Part shown: positions 22,091 through 31,592 of the stretch, one piece after another | Layout: every line of letters starts with the position of its first letter | How positions within the stretch are numbered: the first letter of the stretch is position 1 | Assembly (NCBI GenBank): GCA_963713625.1 | Contig: CAVQMN010000011.1 | Span: 310,001 to 374,000, forward strand | Length of the DNA: 64,000 bases | Direction: 5' to 3' | Source of the DNA: Bog-756 sp963713625 | Lineage (GTDB): Bacteria; Actinomycetota; Acidimicrobiia; Acidimicrobiales; RAAP-2 | Notes under the pieces: generated by a model | The model's database searches: none | What the model was told of the DNA's origin: nothing | What the model saw: the letters and a program-made list of their open reading frames with translations, nothing else | Translations under genes and position numbers: made by a program

Positions 22091-23211
22091 CTAGGACTGG
22101 TACGGGTCGCACTGCTGGTTGAGGTTGTATTGGAAGGGCAGACAGGTGTCTAGCTGTCTGCGGTTGGAGGGTGAGCGGTTGGCGGTAGTCGATGATCTGG
22201 TCCTCGACATAGCCGTTGGTACCCGAACCGGCCTGGTTCACCGTCAGGTGGATGCCCACGCTGCGGACGGCGTCCAGGGGGCAGGTTTCCACCGTCGATC
22301 CGGTACAGGAAAGGAGGGAAGGACTGCCGGGCACGTTCGAGGCCACCGGTGGGTTGTTATTGAGGTCGGAGGCCAACAGCGTGTAGGAGGTGTTGGTGTT
22401 CGTGTCGAACAGGCTGTAGGTGAACAGTGGATCGGCCGCGCCCTGGGACGGGTCGTTGGTCACACCCCGGATGTTGGCGATCAGCCGGGCGGTACCCGCG
22501 AAGAGGCTTGAGGCGGCAGCAGGGGTGCCGTCGGCATTTGTCGGCCAGTAGTAGCACGTCGATGGGGAACCCACGCACGGAGTTCCGTCGGCGTTCATCG
22601 GCGCATACTCGCAAGTGCCGCCAGGGGTCCCGTTCACCGGGACCGGGCAGGTTGAGGTGCCGGCGGCCGCGCTCCACGGGTATCCGACCAGGGGGAGGTA
22701 CATCCAGACCTGGAGGGAACACGTGGTGGTGCTGCAATTGGTGGCGGCGTTCCCGCTGCTGTCGACTTCGATGGCCACGACCTTGGCCGGCCCTGCCGTA
22801 CACGACGGCGTGCACGCGGCGTTGGCACCCACGACGTTGTTGTACGAGGTCCCGACGTTGGCGTACCAGGACACGCCAAAGTTCAGCGAATAGGGTGTGA
22901 CGACTGTTCCGGTATAGGACGCGTTCGGCGCGGCAGCCCCCAGAATCGAGAAGGGTGGCGTGGGGACGCCGCCGGTGGCCGGCGCGGGTTCCGCCTCTTC
23001 GGCGACCAGCGTCCTGAGCGCGGCGAGGGAAGGGGTGACCTGGTCGAACTCCTGGTACTGGGCGGAGACGCCGTGACTCACCGTCTCGATGAGGTTCATC
23101 GAGATCATCACCATCCCGAGGACGACCACCAGGATGGTCGACGGTCACCAGCAGTTCGACCAACGTCATACCGCTGTCGTCGCGGCGACGGCGGAGCAGG
23201 GCCGCCATCAT
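22091..23211 (-). CDS. PilW/PulJ-like minor pilin (two frame breaks as assembled)
   Basis: Starts at ATG 23211, overlapping the stop of the upstream PilV-like gene. The N-terminus is a class III prepilin signal: RRRRDDSG then MTLVELLV, with Glu at position 5 of the mature protein, continued after a frame break as TILVVVLGMVMISMNLIET. The rest is a secreted domain with many Cys residues (for example CSTTTCSLQVWMYLP and TCEYAPMNADG). One extra base near 23139 breaks the frame inside the hydrophobic helix, and another near 22151 breaks it near the end. With both removed the frame is 372 residues, ending CLPFQYNLNQQCDPYQS at TAG 22091-22093, 14 bases before the PilX-like start. Codon third positions are GC-rich only in this corrected frame. 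Confidence 0.8.
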
Positions 23212-26014
23212 GCCGGCACCTGGACCGGTGCGGGCAGATAGTCGACTGTTGTCGTACCCGTCAGGCTGTTGGTGACGCTGACTGTGCTGGGCCCGACGGT
23301 CAACGTGAGGTTGGTCGGCGCCACCGCGATCGAACCCACCGTCACCGAGTAGGAGTAGGTGCCGTAGGGAACCGAGGTCATGGTGTCGCCGGTGGCGTCG
23401 GTGAGGGGCATGTTGTAGGTCGGTCCACCGGCTCCACAGGTTGTGTCCGTCAGCGTGACCGTGCCGTTGGCCGCCGGTGCTCCGGTCGAGTTGGTCAGGC
23501 TGAGGGGGAGCAGCCCCAATGGGGCGATGGCCGAGGCGCTCGCGCCGGGTATGGCCTGGAGCGAGGAGGTGACGCCTGCCTCGGCGCTGCACTGGCCTGC
23601 GGCCACGGAATAGCCGTTGGTCGACGGGTAGAGAAGGTTGGGATTGGGATTGGGAGGCGTGTTGGGTAGGCCTGTCCACGCCGTGGTGGACGTGAGCGCG
23701 ACCTGGACGGGGATTCCCGAAAGGGTGTTGCCGCTCGGCATGCTGGAAGGTGTCTGGACCGACCAGGTGCCCGCGGGTCCACTCGCTGAGGTGAGGACGA
23801 CAGGCCCGGTCGAGCTTTCGCCGACCGCGGCGCAGGCGTTGCCTCCGGCCGAAGGGCTCTCGCACGCCACTCCCTCGTAGTACTGCACCGAGTTGCCGGA
23901 CGGAGGAACGACCGGATTCCAGGCCCAGGCGCCATGCAACGATCCGAGGAAGAGCTCACCGGGTTTGGCCCCGGCGCTCGACACCGCCGAGACCATGCAG
24001 TCGGCCGTATCGGTGCCGGCCGGCTGACCGCACGTCACGCCGCTCACACTCGCCACCGAGTTCGGAATCTGGTTCGATTGCACCCAGTTGTCGGGCGTCG
24101 AGGTGAGGTCCCCGGTCCACACGGCGGCGGTGGACCCTGAGCTCGGCGAGGGCGTGCCGATGGCGACACAGGTCGTGTTCCAGCACGATATCCCGGTCAC
24201 CGCCACGGCTCCGGTGGGGAAGGTCGGCTCGGCGGCCCACGTGCTCGCTCCACTGCCGGCGATCGTGGCTTCGGCGATGGTGCCGTCAGTCGGACTGGAG
24301 GCGTCGCCCACCGCGGTGGCCAGGCACTGGGTCGTCGACGGGCAGGTGATGGTGCCGACGGAGGTGAACGAATAGGTGGATCCGGTGCTGGCACTCGGAA
24401 GGAGGTCGGACGTGACCGTCGGCATCCACGAGGGGTTGCCCGCCACTCCGGCCGGGTCACCGTCGAGACGCAGCACTCCCGCCGTGCCCCCGCTGCCGGC
24501 GTAGGCCAGTTCGCATGTGGTCGGTGATGGGCAGGCGATCGAGTTCAGCGCGGTGAAGGTCACCGATGGTGGGCTGATGGTCTCCCACACGTCAGCGCCC
24601 GGTCCGACCCTTCCGGCGAGGAGGACGGGCCCGGAGGCGTTCGAGCCCAGCGCATAACAGCCCTGCGTCGTCGGGCAGGTCACCTGGGTGATGTCGGTAA
24701 CCCCCCCGGGAACGGCGTCGGCCGTCGTCGAGCTGAGGTCGGACGTGGTGCTCACCAGCAAGCCCGCATCGGTTCCAGCTGCTGTCGAGAAACCAACCCC
24801 CACACATTTGGCTGGCGTGGCCGTGGTGCAGGCCACCTGGTTGATGTGGCTACCATTCGACAGCGTCGTCGACGACCATGCGGCCCCGGCCCCGCCCCAG
24901 GCGGCTGACGCACCGGTCGTGCCGCTGCCGAGCGTCAGGCAGGTGAGACTGGCGGTGCCAGGACATTGGACTCCTGCATCCACCGCCGAGCCACCGCCGT
25001 AGGCCACGCTGGCTTCCATGGCCTCGTCGTAGCTGCCAAGTTGCACGACGGACTCGATGCCCGAGACGACCGAGGCCTGCTGAGGAGTGATGGCGCTGGC
25101 AATCTGATTGTTGCCGTTGACGAACGGCGGATTGCCGGTGTACCCCGGGAGCCCCGAGGTGGGCGATTGGAGCGCGACGGTATAGGTGTCAGGGGACGCA
25201 GTGGTCCCGCCGGGCACCTGGGCAAAGATGCAGCCATTGGCGTCCGGCGTCAGCGTGAGTGGCGTCCACGTCGGGTTACTGGATGTCTCGGTGATGAGAA
25301 CCGGAATGGCCTGTAGGCGGGCGCTCGGGCTGTTGTTGAGAACGTCGTAGGCCCCCTCGTTCCCGACGGTGATGGCGATGAATCCGTTCGTTGTTGTCTG
25401 CGGAGGCGGGTAGTTGATGTTGGTGTTTTCGGAGTACCTGGTACGCAGTTCGCGGGGCTGGTGTTCCTGCCCCAGGACACGGTCACCTTCAGCTGGAGGA
25501 CTGCAGGATTGGTCGGGCTTGGCGCCGTGCCCGCCAGACAGAGATCCGACTGGCCCACGTCGTTGACCGCGTCGTAGGTGTAGGTGGCCTTGGCGGTGAA
25601 TTGCGTGCCGGCCAGGTTCGACAGAGGAGGCTGGGCGTTGATACTCGTCGCATAGGCGGCGTCGAGGGTGGTTGTCCCATTCAAGAGGGGCGTGGCGCCG
25701 TTGGACCCGGGCACGGTCGGCACGTTGGAATTGGAGAGGATCTGGATCCATGCATCGGCGAGCTGCTGTGCGGCCTGGGTTTGCCTGGCCTGCGTGGCGG
25801 CCGAGGTGGCGCTGGTCAACAGGTACCCGATGGGGATCATGGTGACGAGGAGAATGACGGAGGCGACCAAGACCTCGACCAGGGAGATCCCCTCGTCGCT
25901 TCGGCGCCGGCCCTTCGGGCTCGCCGCCAGGGCGCGGCCCTGCCCACGGGCCATGCTCAGCCCGCAATTCCGACTCGGGGTCGGACTGTCGTGTCGATCA
26001 ATGAAAGGGAACAT
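23208..26014 (-). CDS. PilV/PulI-like minor pilin with large Cys-rich exodomain (one frame break as assembled)
   Basis: First gene of the pilin operon. A prepilin-type N-terminus, RRRSDEG then ISLVEVLVASVILLVTMIPI, has the cleavable Gly and Glu at position 5. After about 190 residues the frame breaks near 25440 (one base missing or two extra). The downstream frame (from YSENTNINYPPPQ) runs 745 residues to TGA 23208-23210. That part has five or more repeats of a blade-like pattern (VACxxAxPAKCVGVGF; VTCPTTQGCYALGS; IACPSPTTCELAYAG; ITCPSTTQCLATAVG), suggesting a beta-propeller with paired Cys. An Ig-like end follows (YGTYSYSVTVG). The corrected length is 935 residues. Start ATG 26014 follows CGAAAGAG; GTG 26071 and ATG 25953 are alternatives. 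A role in pilus assembly or tip display is inferred. Confidence 0.78.
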
Positions 26015-26382
26015 GGTGCTCTTTCGGCAGAGTAAGACCGGCAATGGTTTCGTTCCTAGGCGTAATTCCACCTGGCACCCCTATCGACCACACTGAGCAG
26101 GGACTTGAGTCCGCCGGTGGGGTACGAAGTCGACGTTCGAGCGGGCCAATGGACATGCCGAGCCAATGGGCGCCAGGCCCAGAAGCGAGGCTCCGTGAGG
26201 CTGTTGCCCTACCTCAACAACGGGTTGAGGGTTCGGTCGGCCAACGGGTTGAGGGTTCGGTCGGCCCCGCGGCCGTCGCAGCCCGTCTGGACGGACTCAG
26301 TACGGGTGGCGGTCGCCGTTGCCGCCCCGCCTTTTCCCCTGCCGCTCCAAGATCACGAGCGCCGGGCCAGCGCACTCCGCCG
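26015..26382. other. intergenic region upstream of the pilin operon
   Basis: The 368 bases separate the divergently placed end of the acyl-CoA dehydrogenase gene and the pilin operon start; both are leftward, so this holds the pilin promoter and the end of the catabolic operon is upstream of it. Contents: the palindrome-like GGACTTGAGTCC at 26101-26112, a 24-bp tandem repeat at 26219-26266, and no credible ORF. I see no complete riboswitch core. Confidence 0.6.
26219..26266. repeat. 24-bp tandem duplication
   Basis: Two exact adjacent copies of a 24-base unit starting AACGGGTTGAGGGTTCGG, at 26219-26242 and 26243-26266, about 200 bases upstream of the pilin operon start. Confidence 0.9.
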
Positions 26383-27546
26383 TCAGTACGACTTGGGCAG
26401 ACCCAATGAGTGTTGGGCCACGAAGTTGAGGATCATCTCGCGGCTGACCGGGGCGATCCGGAGCAGCCGGGTCATGCCCCACATGTCGGCCAGTCCGTAC
26501 TCACTCGACATGCCGTTGCCCCCGTGGGTCTGGATGGCCTGATCCAACGCGGCCAGAGCCGCGTCGGCCGCCGCGAACTTGGCCATGTTGGCCGCTTCGC
26601 CCGCCTGGGGGGTGTCGCCGGCGAAGTCGCACAGCCACGCCGCCTTCTCCGTCATCAGCCGGGCCAGCTCGACGTCGATCTTGGCCTTGGCCAGAGGATG
26701 GGAGATGCCCTGATGCCGGCCGATGGGTGTGCCCCACACTTCGCGCGTCTTGGCGTAGTCGGCCGCCTTGTCGAGGGCATAGCGGCCGATGCCGTTGGCG
26801 GTGGCCGCCGACAGGATGCGCTCGGGGTTGAGGCCCATGAACACCTGACGCAGCCCTTCACCCTCGGCACCGATCAGCCGGTCCGCTTCGACCTGGACGT
26901 TGTCGAAGAACAACGTGTACTGCTTCTCCGGCGCCACGATCTCGACCGGCAGCACCTGTTTGTCCAACCCGGGCGTGTCGGTGTCCACCACGAAGAGGGA
27001 GAGCCGGCCGCGTCCGGTGTCGGGATCGACCCCCGACCGGGTCACCACCAGAATCGCCTCGCACTCGTCAACGCCGGAGATGTAGTACTTCGATCCGTTG
27101 AGCCGGTAGATGTCGCCGTCCTTGGTGGCGGTCAGCGACAGGTTGTGTGAGTTCGATCCGGCATCCGGTTCGGTGATGGCGAACGCCATCTTGAGCTCAC
27201 CGGTGGCGAATCGTGGGAGCCAGCGTTGCTTCTGGGCTTCGGTCCCGAAGGTGGCGATGATGGTGGCGCAGATGGCCGGCGACACCACGATGACCAGCAG
27301 CGGGCAGCCGGCCGCGGCCAGCTCCTCCTGCACGATGGCCAGTTCGGCGATCCCGCCCCCGCCCCCGCCGTACGCCTCGGGGACGTTGACCCCGAGGAAA
27401 CCCGCCTCACCCACCGCGCTCCACAGCTCCTCGGTGCGCTCGTCGGCGTGGGCCTTCCTGACGTAGTACTCGTGTCCGAACTTGGAGGCAATGGAACTGA
27501 CCGCCTCCCGCAGCATCTGGTGCTCGTCGGATTCGATGAAGTCCAT
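26383..27546 (-). CDS. acyl-CoA dehydrogenase
   Basis: A 387-residue FAD enzyme that introduces a trans-2,3 double bond into an acyl-CoA. The FAD/acyl-binding stretch is FAITEPDAGSNSHNL; the C-terminal signature QTHGGNGMSSEYGLADMW holds a Glu in the position of the catalytic base of short/medium-chain types. It is last in the leftward operon CoA-carboxyltransferase / biotin carboxylase / AtuA-like / dehydrogenase. Its Shine-Dalgarno (GAGGAG) lies in the last codons of the AtuA-like gene, with 3 bases between them. The neighbours suggest a branched or isoprenoid acyl-CoA as substrate, but the chain cannot be read from sequence. Confidence 0.93.
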   Translation of the reverse strand: MDFIESDEHQMLREAVSSIASKFGHEYYVRKAHADERTEELWSAVGEAGFLGVNVPEAYGGGGGGIAELAIVQEELAAAGCPLLVIVVSPAICATIIATFGTEAQKQRWLPRFATGELKMAFAITEPDAGSNSHNLSLTATKDGDIYRLNGSKYYISGVDECEAILVVTRSGVDPDTGRGRLSLFVVDTDTPGLDKQVLPVEIVAPEKQYTLFFDNVQVEADRLIGAEGEGLRQVFMGLNPERILSAATANGIGRYALDKAADYAKTREVWGTPIGRHQGISHPLAKAKIDVELARLMTEKAAWLCDFAGDTPQAGEAANMAKFAAADAALAALDQAIQTHGGNGMSSEYGLADMWGMTRLLRIAPVSREMILNFVAQHSLGLPKSY

Positions 27547-27549
27547 GGG

Positions 27550-29463
27550 TTACTCCTCGTGAGCGTTCGGACCGGCGGCGTTCGGACCGGCGGCGTTCGG
27601 ACCGGCGGCGTTCGGACCGGCGTGGCCGGGCACGAGGCCGACCGGGATATCGACCGACCTGCTCCGAAGGTACTCGCCCAGACCCTTGGCCTGGGGATCG
27701 GGCCGGGTGGACGAAGCCACCCCTTCGCCCAGCAGGCCGACGACGACGAAGTTGAGGGCCCGCAGGTTGGGGAACCGGTAGCGCCTGATCTCCAGTTCGT
27801 CGGCCTCGGGGAGCAGGGCACGGAAGGCGTCGAAGGTCAGGTACCCGTCGAGCCAGGTCCAGGCATCGTCGGTGCGGGCCCACAGCCCGACATTGGCGTT
27901 CCCCCCCTTGTCGCCCGACCGGGCCCCGATGATGGTGCCGAGCGGCAGCCGACGGGTGGCCACCCCCTCGCCTGCCACCGCTGGCTGGCGGTCGGGATCG
28001 GGAACCAGGCCCGGGGCCACGGTGGCGTCGGGGGCAAGGGCCAGATCCGGTGTGGCGTCCACGATCTGGTCGTGCCGGCCGTCCGGATGACCGGCACGGT
28101 GGGCGGAGTGGGGGACCTCGACCCGCCGGCCGTCGGCGTGGACCACGACCGGGAGCACCAGATCGGCGGGCACCAGCGCCGGCCAGTACACGCCGTACAC
28201 CGTGCCCGAGGCGGGGGGTGCGGTGAGATGGAGCCCGGGGTAGCCGGCCAGGGCCAGCTCGGTGGCCGCACTGGAGAAGTTCCGGCCCACCCGGTCGGGA
28301 TCGGCATCCTTCACGGTGATGCGCAGTTGGGCGGTGGCCTCGACGTTGAGGGGGGCATCGGGTTTGTCGGAGCGGATGAGCCGGGCGTCGAACTCGGCGA
28401 ACTCATCGGCCCCCCCGAGGGCCGCCTCCAACGACCGCACCGTGAGTGCCGCCTTCTCCTCGATGTCCAGGCCGGTGAGCACGAAGGTCATCGAATTGCG
28501 CCAGCCACCCAACAGGTTGAGGCACACCTTCACGTCGTCCGGCGCCGGGAGTCCCTCGGTGCCGGTGATCCGCACCCGGTCGGGTCCCTCCTGCCCGATG
28601 GCGATGGTGTCGAAGCGGGCCACGACATCGGTGTTGGGATAGTGGTGTCCGGCGATCTCGTACAGCAGTTGGGCCGTCACCGTCCCCACCGAGACCTCGC
28701 CGCCGGAGCCGGGGTGCTTGGTGATCACCGACGAACCGTCGGCCGCCACCTCGGCGATCGGGAACCCGGGGTGTTCGACGCCCTCGACTTCGGTGAAGAA
28801 GGCGTAGTTGCCGCCGGTGGTCTGGGGTCCGCACTCGATGACGTGCCCGGCCACCACCGCGCCGGCCAGCCTGTCCCAGTCCGTGGGCGACCAGCCGTGA
28901 TGCCAGGCCGCCGGACCCACCACCAGGGAGGCGTCGGTGATTCGGGGGCAGATGACCACGTCCGCCCCGCCCGACAGCGCCTCGACGATCGGCCACCCGC
29001 CCAGATAGGCATTGGCCGAGATGACCTCACCCGAGGCATCGGCCAGGGGCTGGCCGGTATCCAGGTGGGCCAGGGGATGGCCCGTCCCCTCGAGTTCGCC
29101 GATCCGGGGCAGCAGATCGTCACCCTCGACGTGGGCCACCGAGACGTCGAGTCCCAGTCGGTCGGAGAGGGCGCGGACCTGGTCGGCCAGCCCCGCCGGA
29201 TTGAGGCCACCGGCGTTGGTCACCACTTTGATGTCGCGGTCGATGCAGGTGCCGAGCACCTCTTCCATCTGGGTGAGAAAGGTGTGGGCCCAGCCTTTGG
29301 AGTGGTCCCGCCGGTAGCCCTTCCACAGGATGAGCATGGTGAGCTCGGCCAGCCAGTCCCCGGTGAGCACGTCGATGGGACCGCCTTCGACCATCTCCTT
29401 GGCCGCCGACAGGCGGTCGCCGTAGAAGCCCGAACAGTTGGCGATGCGCAGCGGCCCGGTCAC
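27550..29463 (-). CDS. AtuA family (DUF1446) protein
   Basis: A 637-residue protein related to AtuA of acyclic terpene utilisation. The N-terminal 440 residues are the DUF1446 domain (IANCSGFYGDRLSAAKEMV; VVTNAGGLNPAGLADQV). A C-terminal AtuA-like domain follows (about 530-615), opening GTIIGARSGDKGGNANVGLW. Single-chain fusions of both parts are common. The molecular function of AtuA is not settled; it is genetically needed for citronellol/geraniol catabolism in Pseudomonas. Its GTG overlaps the stop of the biotin carboxylase gene. The protein ends in four copies of a GPNAA-type pentapeptide encoded by a 15-bp tandem repeat, an unusual tail. Confidence 0.88.
   Translation of the reverse strand: MTGPLRIANCSGFYGDRLSAAKEMVEGGPIDVLTGDWLAELTMLILWKGYRRDHSKGWAHTFLTQMEEVLGTCIDRDIKVVTNAGGLNPAGLADQVRALSDRLGLDVSVAHVEGDDLLPRIGELEGTGHPLAHLDTGQPLADASGEVISANAYLGGWPIVEALSGGADVVICPRITDASLVVGPAAWHHGWSPTDWDRLAGAVVAGHVIECGPQTTGGNYAFFTEVEGVEHPGFPIAEVAADGSSVITKHPGSGGEVSVGTVTAQLLYEIAGHHYPNTDVVARFDTIAIGQEGPDRVRITGTEGLPAPDDVKVCLNLLGGWRNSMTFVLTGLDIEEKAALTVRSLEAALGGADEFAEFDARLIRSDKPDAPLNVEATAQLRITVKDADPDRVGRNFSSAATELALAGYPGLHLTAPPASGTVYGVYWPALVPADLVLPVVVHADGRRVEVPHSAHRAGHPDGRHDQIVDATPDLALAPDATVAPGLVPDPDRQPAVAGEGVATRRLPLGTIIGARSGDKGGNANVGLWARTDDAWTWLDGYLTFDAFRALLPEADELEIRRYRFPNLRALNFVVVGLLGEGVASSTRPDPQAKGLGEYLRSRSVDIPVGLVPGHAGPNAAGPNAAGPNAAGPNAHEE
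27563..27622. repeat. 15-bp tandem repeat, four copies
   Basis: Four exact head-to-tail copies of GCGTTCGGACCGGCG within the 3' end of the AtuA-like gene. They encode AGPNA repeats on the minus strand and keep frame because the unit is a multiple of three. Confidence 0.95.
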
Positions 29464-31568
29464 GCCGCCGTGTCCCCCCTCGGGGGAGCCCCGCCGTGTT
29501 CTCCGTCGTCCGGCTCCACCACCACCAGGATCCGTCCCGTCTCCACCTGGTCGCCCTCGGCCACATCCACCTCGGTGACGGTCCCCTTCGTGCCGGCCTG
29601 GACGGTGTGTTCCATCTTCATGGCTTCCAGCACGACCAGGAGCTGCCCGGCCTCGACGACATCGCCCACCGACACGGCCACTCTGACCACGCCACCGGGC
29701 ATGGGAGCCCGGGCCGACCCTTCGGCCACCTGGTCGATGCCGAGGGGGAACCGCTCGTGCTCGACGAAGGTCGAGGCACCGTCGGGTCCGTCGACGTAGG
29801 CGGCGGCACCCACCCGGTCGACCAGATACCGCCGGGCCACACCCCCGGTGGTCAGGGTCACCTCATCGGGTCCGGCGACCGCGGCATCGATGTCGACCGG
29901 GGCCCCGTCGACTTCGACCGTCGTCAGGGTTCGGCCGAACCGGTCGAAGCGGTAGGCCACCTCGATGGTGGCGTCACCGATGGCAAAGGTGCTCTGCTGC
30001 AGGGCCGAGGGATTGTTCCGGAACCCGGAGGGAATGGATGGTTGCACCCGGGCCTCGAGGCGACGCCCGGCCTGCCCGGCCAGGGCGGCGGCGATGGCAT
30101 GTCGCCTGGTGGCCTCGTGATCGGCCAGCGGTGAGGCGAGCTGCTGGATCCCGTGCCGCTCGAGGAAGCCGGTATCGGTCTCGCCGGCCAGAAACCCGGG
30201 GTGCCGCAGGGTGCGCACCAACAGGTCGCGGTTGGTGGTCACGCCGTGGATCCGAGCCCCGGCCAGTGCCGACGACAGGGCGGCGGCGGCTTCCGTCCGG
30301 CTGGGGGCATGGACGATGACCTTGGCCAGCATGGGGTCGTAGTGGGGGCTGACCACGCTGCCCGACTCGAACCCGCTGTCCACGCGGACATCCGCGCCTG
30401 GGCCTGGCCCTCCCCCTGCGGACCCCGCGCCCGGCGCCACCGCCGTGGTCGCCCCGATCTCGAAGCGGTGGAGTGTCCCGGTCGAGGGCAGCCAGTGCTG
30501 AGCCGGGTCCTCGGCGTAGATGCGGGCTTCGATGGCGTGGCCCCGGGGTCCGGCGGCCACCGCTTCGTGCACCTCGTCGGGCAACCGGGCCCCACCGGCG
30601 ATCAGCAGTTGGAGGCGCACCAGATCCAGTCCGGTGACCGCTTCGGTCACCGGGTGCTCGACCTGGAGCCGGGTGTTCATCTCCAAGAAGTAGGGATCGC
30701 CGTTGTCGTCGACCACGAACTCGACGGTGCCGGCGTTGACGTACTCGACGGCCCGTGCCGCGGCCACCGCCGCTTCGACCAGTCGGGCCCGCAGGGCCGG
30801 CGTCACGATGGGCGAGGGTGCCTCCTCGATGATCTTCTGGTGGCGGCGTTGGATGCTGCACTCCCGCTCGAACAGGGCCACGGTGTCCCCGTAGGCGTCG
30901 GCCAGGATCTGGACCTCGATGTGCCTCGGATCCTTCAGGTAGCGCTCGAGGAACACCGTGCCGTCCCCGAAGGCCGCTTCCGCCTCACGACGGGCGTCGG
31001 CCACCGCCTGGCGGAGACTGACCGGGCCGCCCACGGTGCGCATGCCGCGCCCGCCGCCCCCCGCCGACGCCTTGACCAACAGGGGCCACCCCAGCGCATC
31101 GAGGTCGCGGTCGTCCGGTAGCCGGTCCTCCTCGATGGTCAGCGATCCGAGGGTGGGGACCCCCGAAGCCCGCATCAGGTCCTTGGAGCCGACCTTGGAT
31201 CCCATGGCGTCGATGGCCGCCGGGCCCGGGCCCACCCAGGTGAAACCGGCCCCGATGACCACCCGGGCGAAGTCCCCCGACTCCGACAGGAACCCGTAGC
31301 CGGGGTGGATGGCATCGGCCCCCGAGCGGGAGGCGGCATCGAGGATCATGGCTGACCGGAGGTAGGTATCGGCCGGGGAGTCCCCGGGCAGCAGCACGGC
31401 CATGTCCGCTTCCCGGACGTGGGGGCTGGCCGCGTCGGCGTCGGAGTAGACGGCCACGGTGGCGATGCCCATCGACCGGGCCGACCGGATGATGCGCCGG
31501 GCGATCTCGCCGCGGTTGGCGATCAGCAGCGTCCCGACGGGGGCGAAGGCCCGACCCTCGCTGTTCAC
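29460..31568 (-). CDS. acyl-CoA carboxylase alpha subunit (biotin carboxylase + biotin carboxyl carrier)
   Basis: A 702-residue subunit that carboxylates its own biotin with ATP and bicarbonate. The biotin carboxylase part spans residues 10-470: LLIANRGEIARRIIRSARSM at the start, the Gly-rich ATP lid KASAGGGGRGMRTV, HIEVQILAD, and FLEMNTRLQVEHPVTE. The biotinyl domain at the C-terminus has the biotin-attachment Lys in VLEAMKMEHTVQ (about residue 665). The layout matches methylcrotonyl-, geranyl- or propionyl-CoA carboxylase alpha subunits. It pairs with the carboxyltransferase gene 24 bases upstream. Context with AtuA and an acyl-CoA dehydrogenase favours a geranyl- or methylcrotonyl-like substrate, by inference. 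Confidence 0.93.
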   Translation of the reverse strand: MNSEGRAFAPVGTLLIANRGEIARRIIRSARSMGIATVAVYSDADAASPHVREADMAVLLPGDSPADTYLRSAMILDAASRSGADAIHPGYGFLSESGDFARVVIGAGFTWVGPGPAAIDAMGSKVGSKDLMRASGVPTLGSLTIEEDRLPDDRDLDALGWPLLVKASAGGGGRGMRTVGGPVSLRQAVADARREAEAAFGDGTVFLERYLKDPRHIEVQILADAYGDTVALFERECSIQRRHQKIIEEAPSPIVTPALRARLVEAAVAAARAVEYVNAGTVEFVVDDNGDPYFLEMNTRLQVEHPVTEAVTGLDLVRLQLLIAGGARLPDEVHEAVAAGPRGHAIEARIYAEDPAQHWLPSTGTLHRFEIGATTAVAPGAGSAGGGPGPGADVRVDSGFESGSVVSPHYDPMLAKVIVHAPSRTEAAAALSSALAGARIHGVTTNRDLLVRTLRHPGFLAGETDTGFLERHGIQQLASPLADHEATRRHAIAAALAGQAGRRLEARVQPSIPSGFRNNPSALQQSTFAIGDATIEVAYRFDRFGRTLTTVEVDGAPVDIDAAVAGPDEVTLTTGGVARRYLVDRVGAAAYVDGPDGASTFVEHERFPLGIDQVAEGSARAPMPGGVVRVAVSVGDVVEAGQLLVVLEAMKMEHTVQAGTKGTVTEVDVAEGDQVETGRILVVVEPDDGEHGGAPPRGDTAA

Positions 31569-31592
31569 GGCAGTGCCCTCATCGCGGCCGGC

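Noticed and set aside
23130..23150. Phase variation by homopolymer slippage at the pilin frame breaks
   Set aside because: The breaks are not in runs longer than three bases, so simple slippage is unlikely; other forms of switching stay open.
26015..26260. c-di-GMP-I (GEMM) riboswitch upstream of the pilin operon
   Set aside because: A stretch resembling part of it was seen on the minus strand, but the conserved ACGCAAAGCC-type core is missing.
27226..29799. 857-codon plus-strand frame over the AtuA-like gene
   Set aside because: Antisense shadow; the minus strand encodes a complete AtuA-like protein with operon overlaps on both sides.
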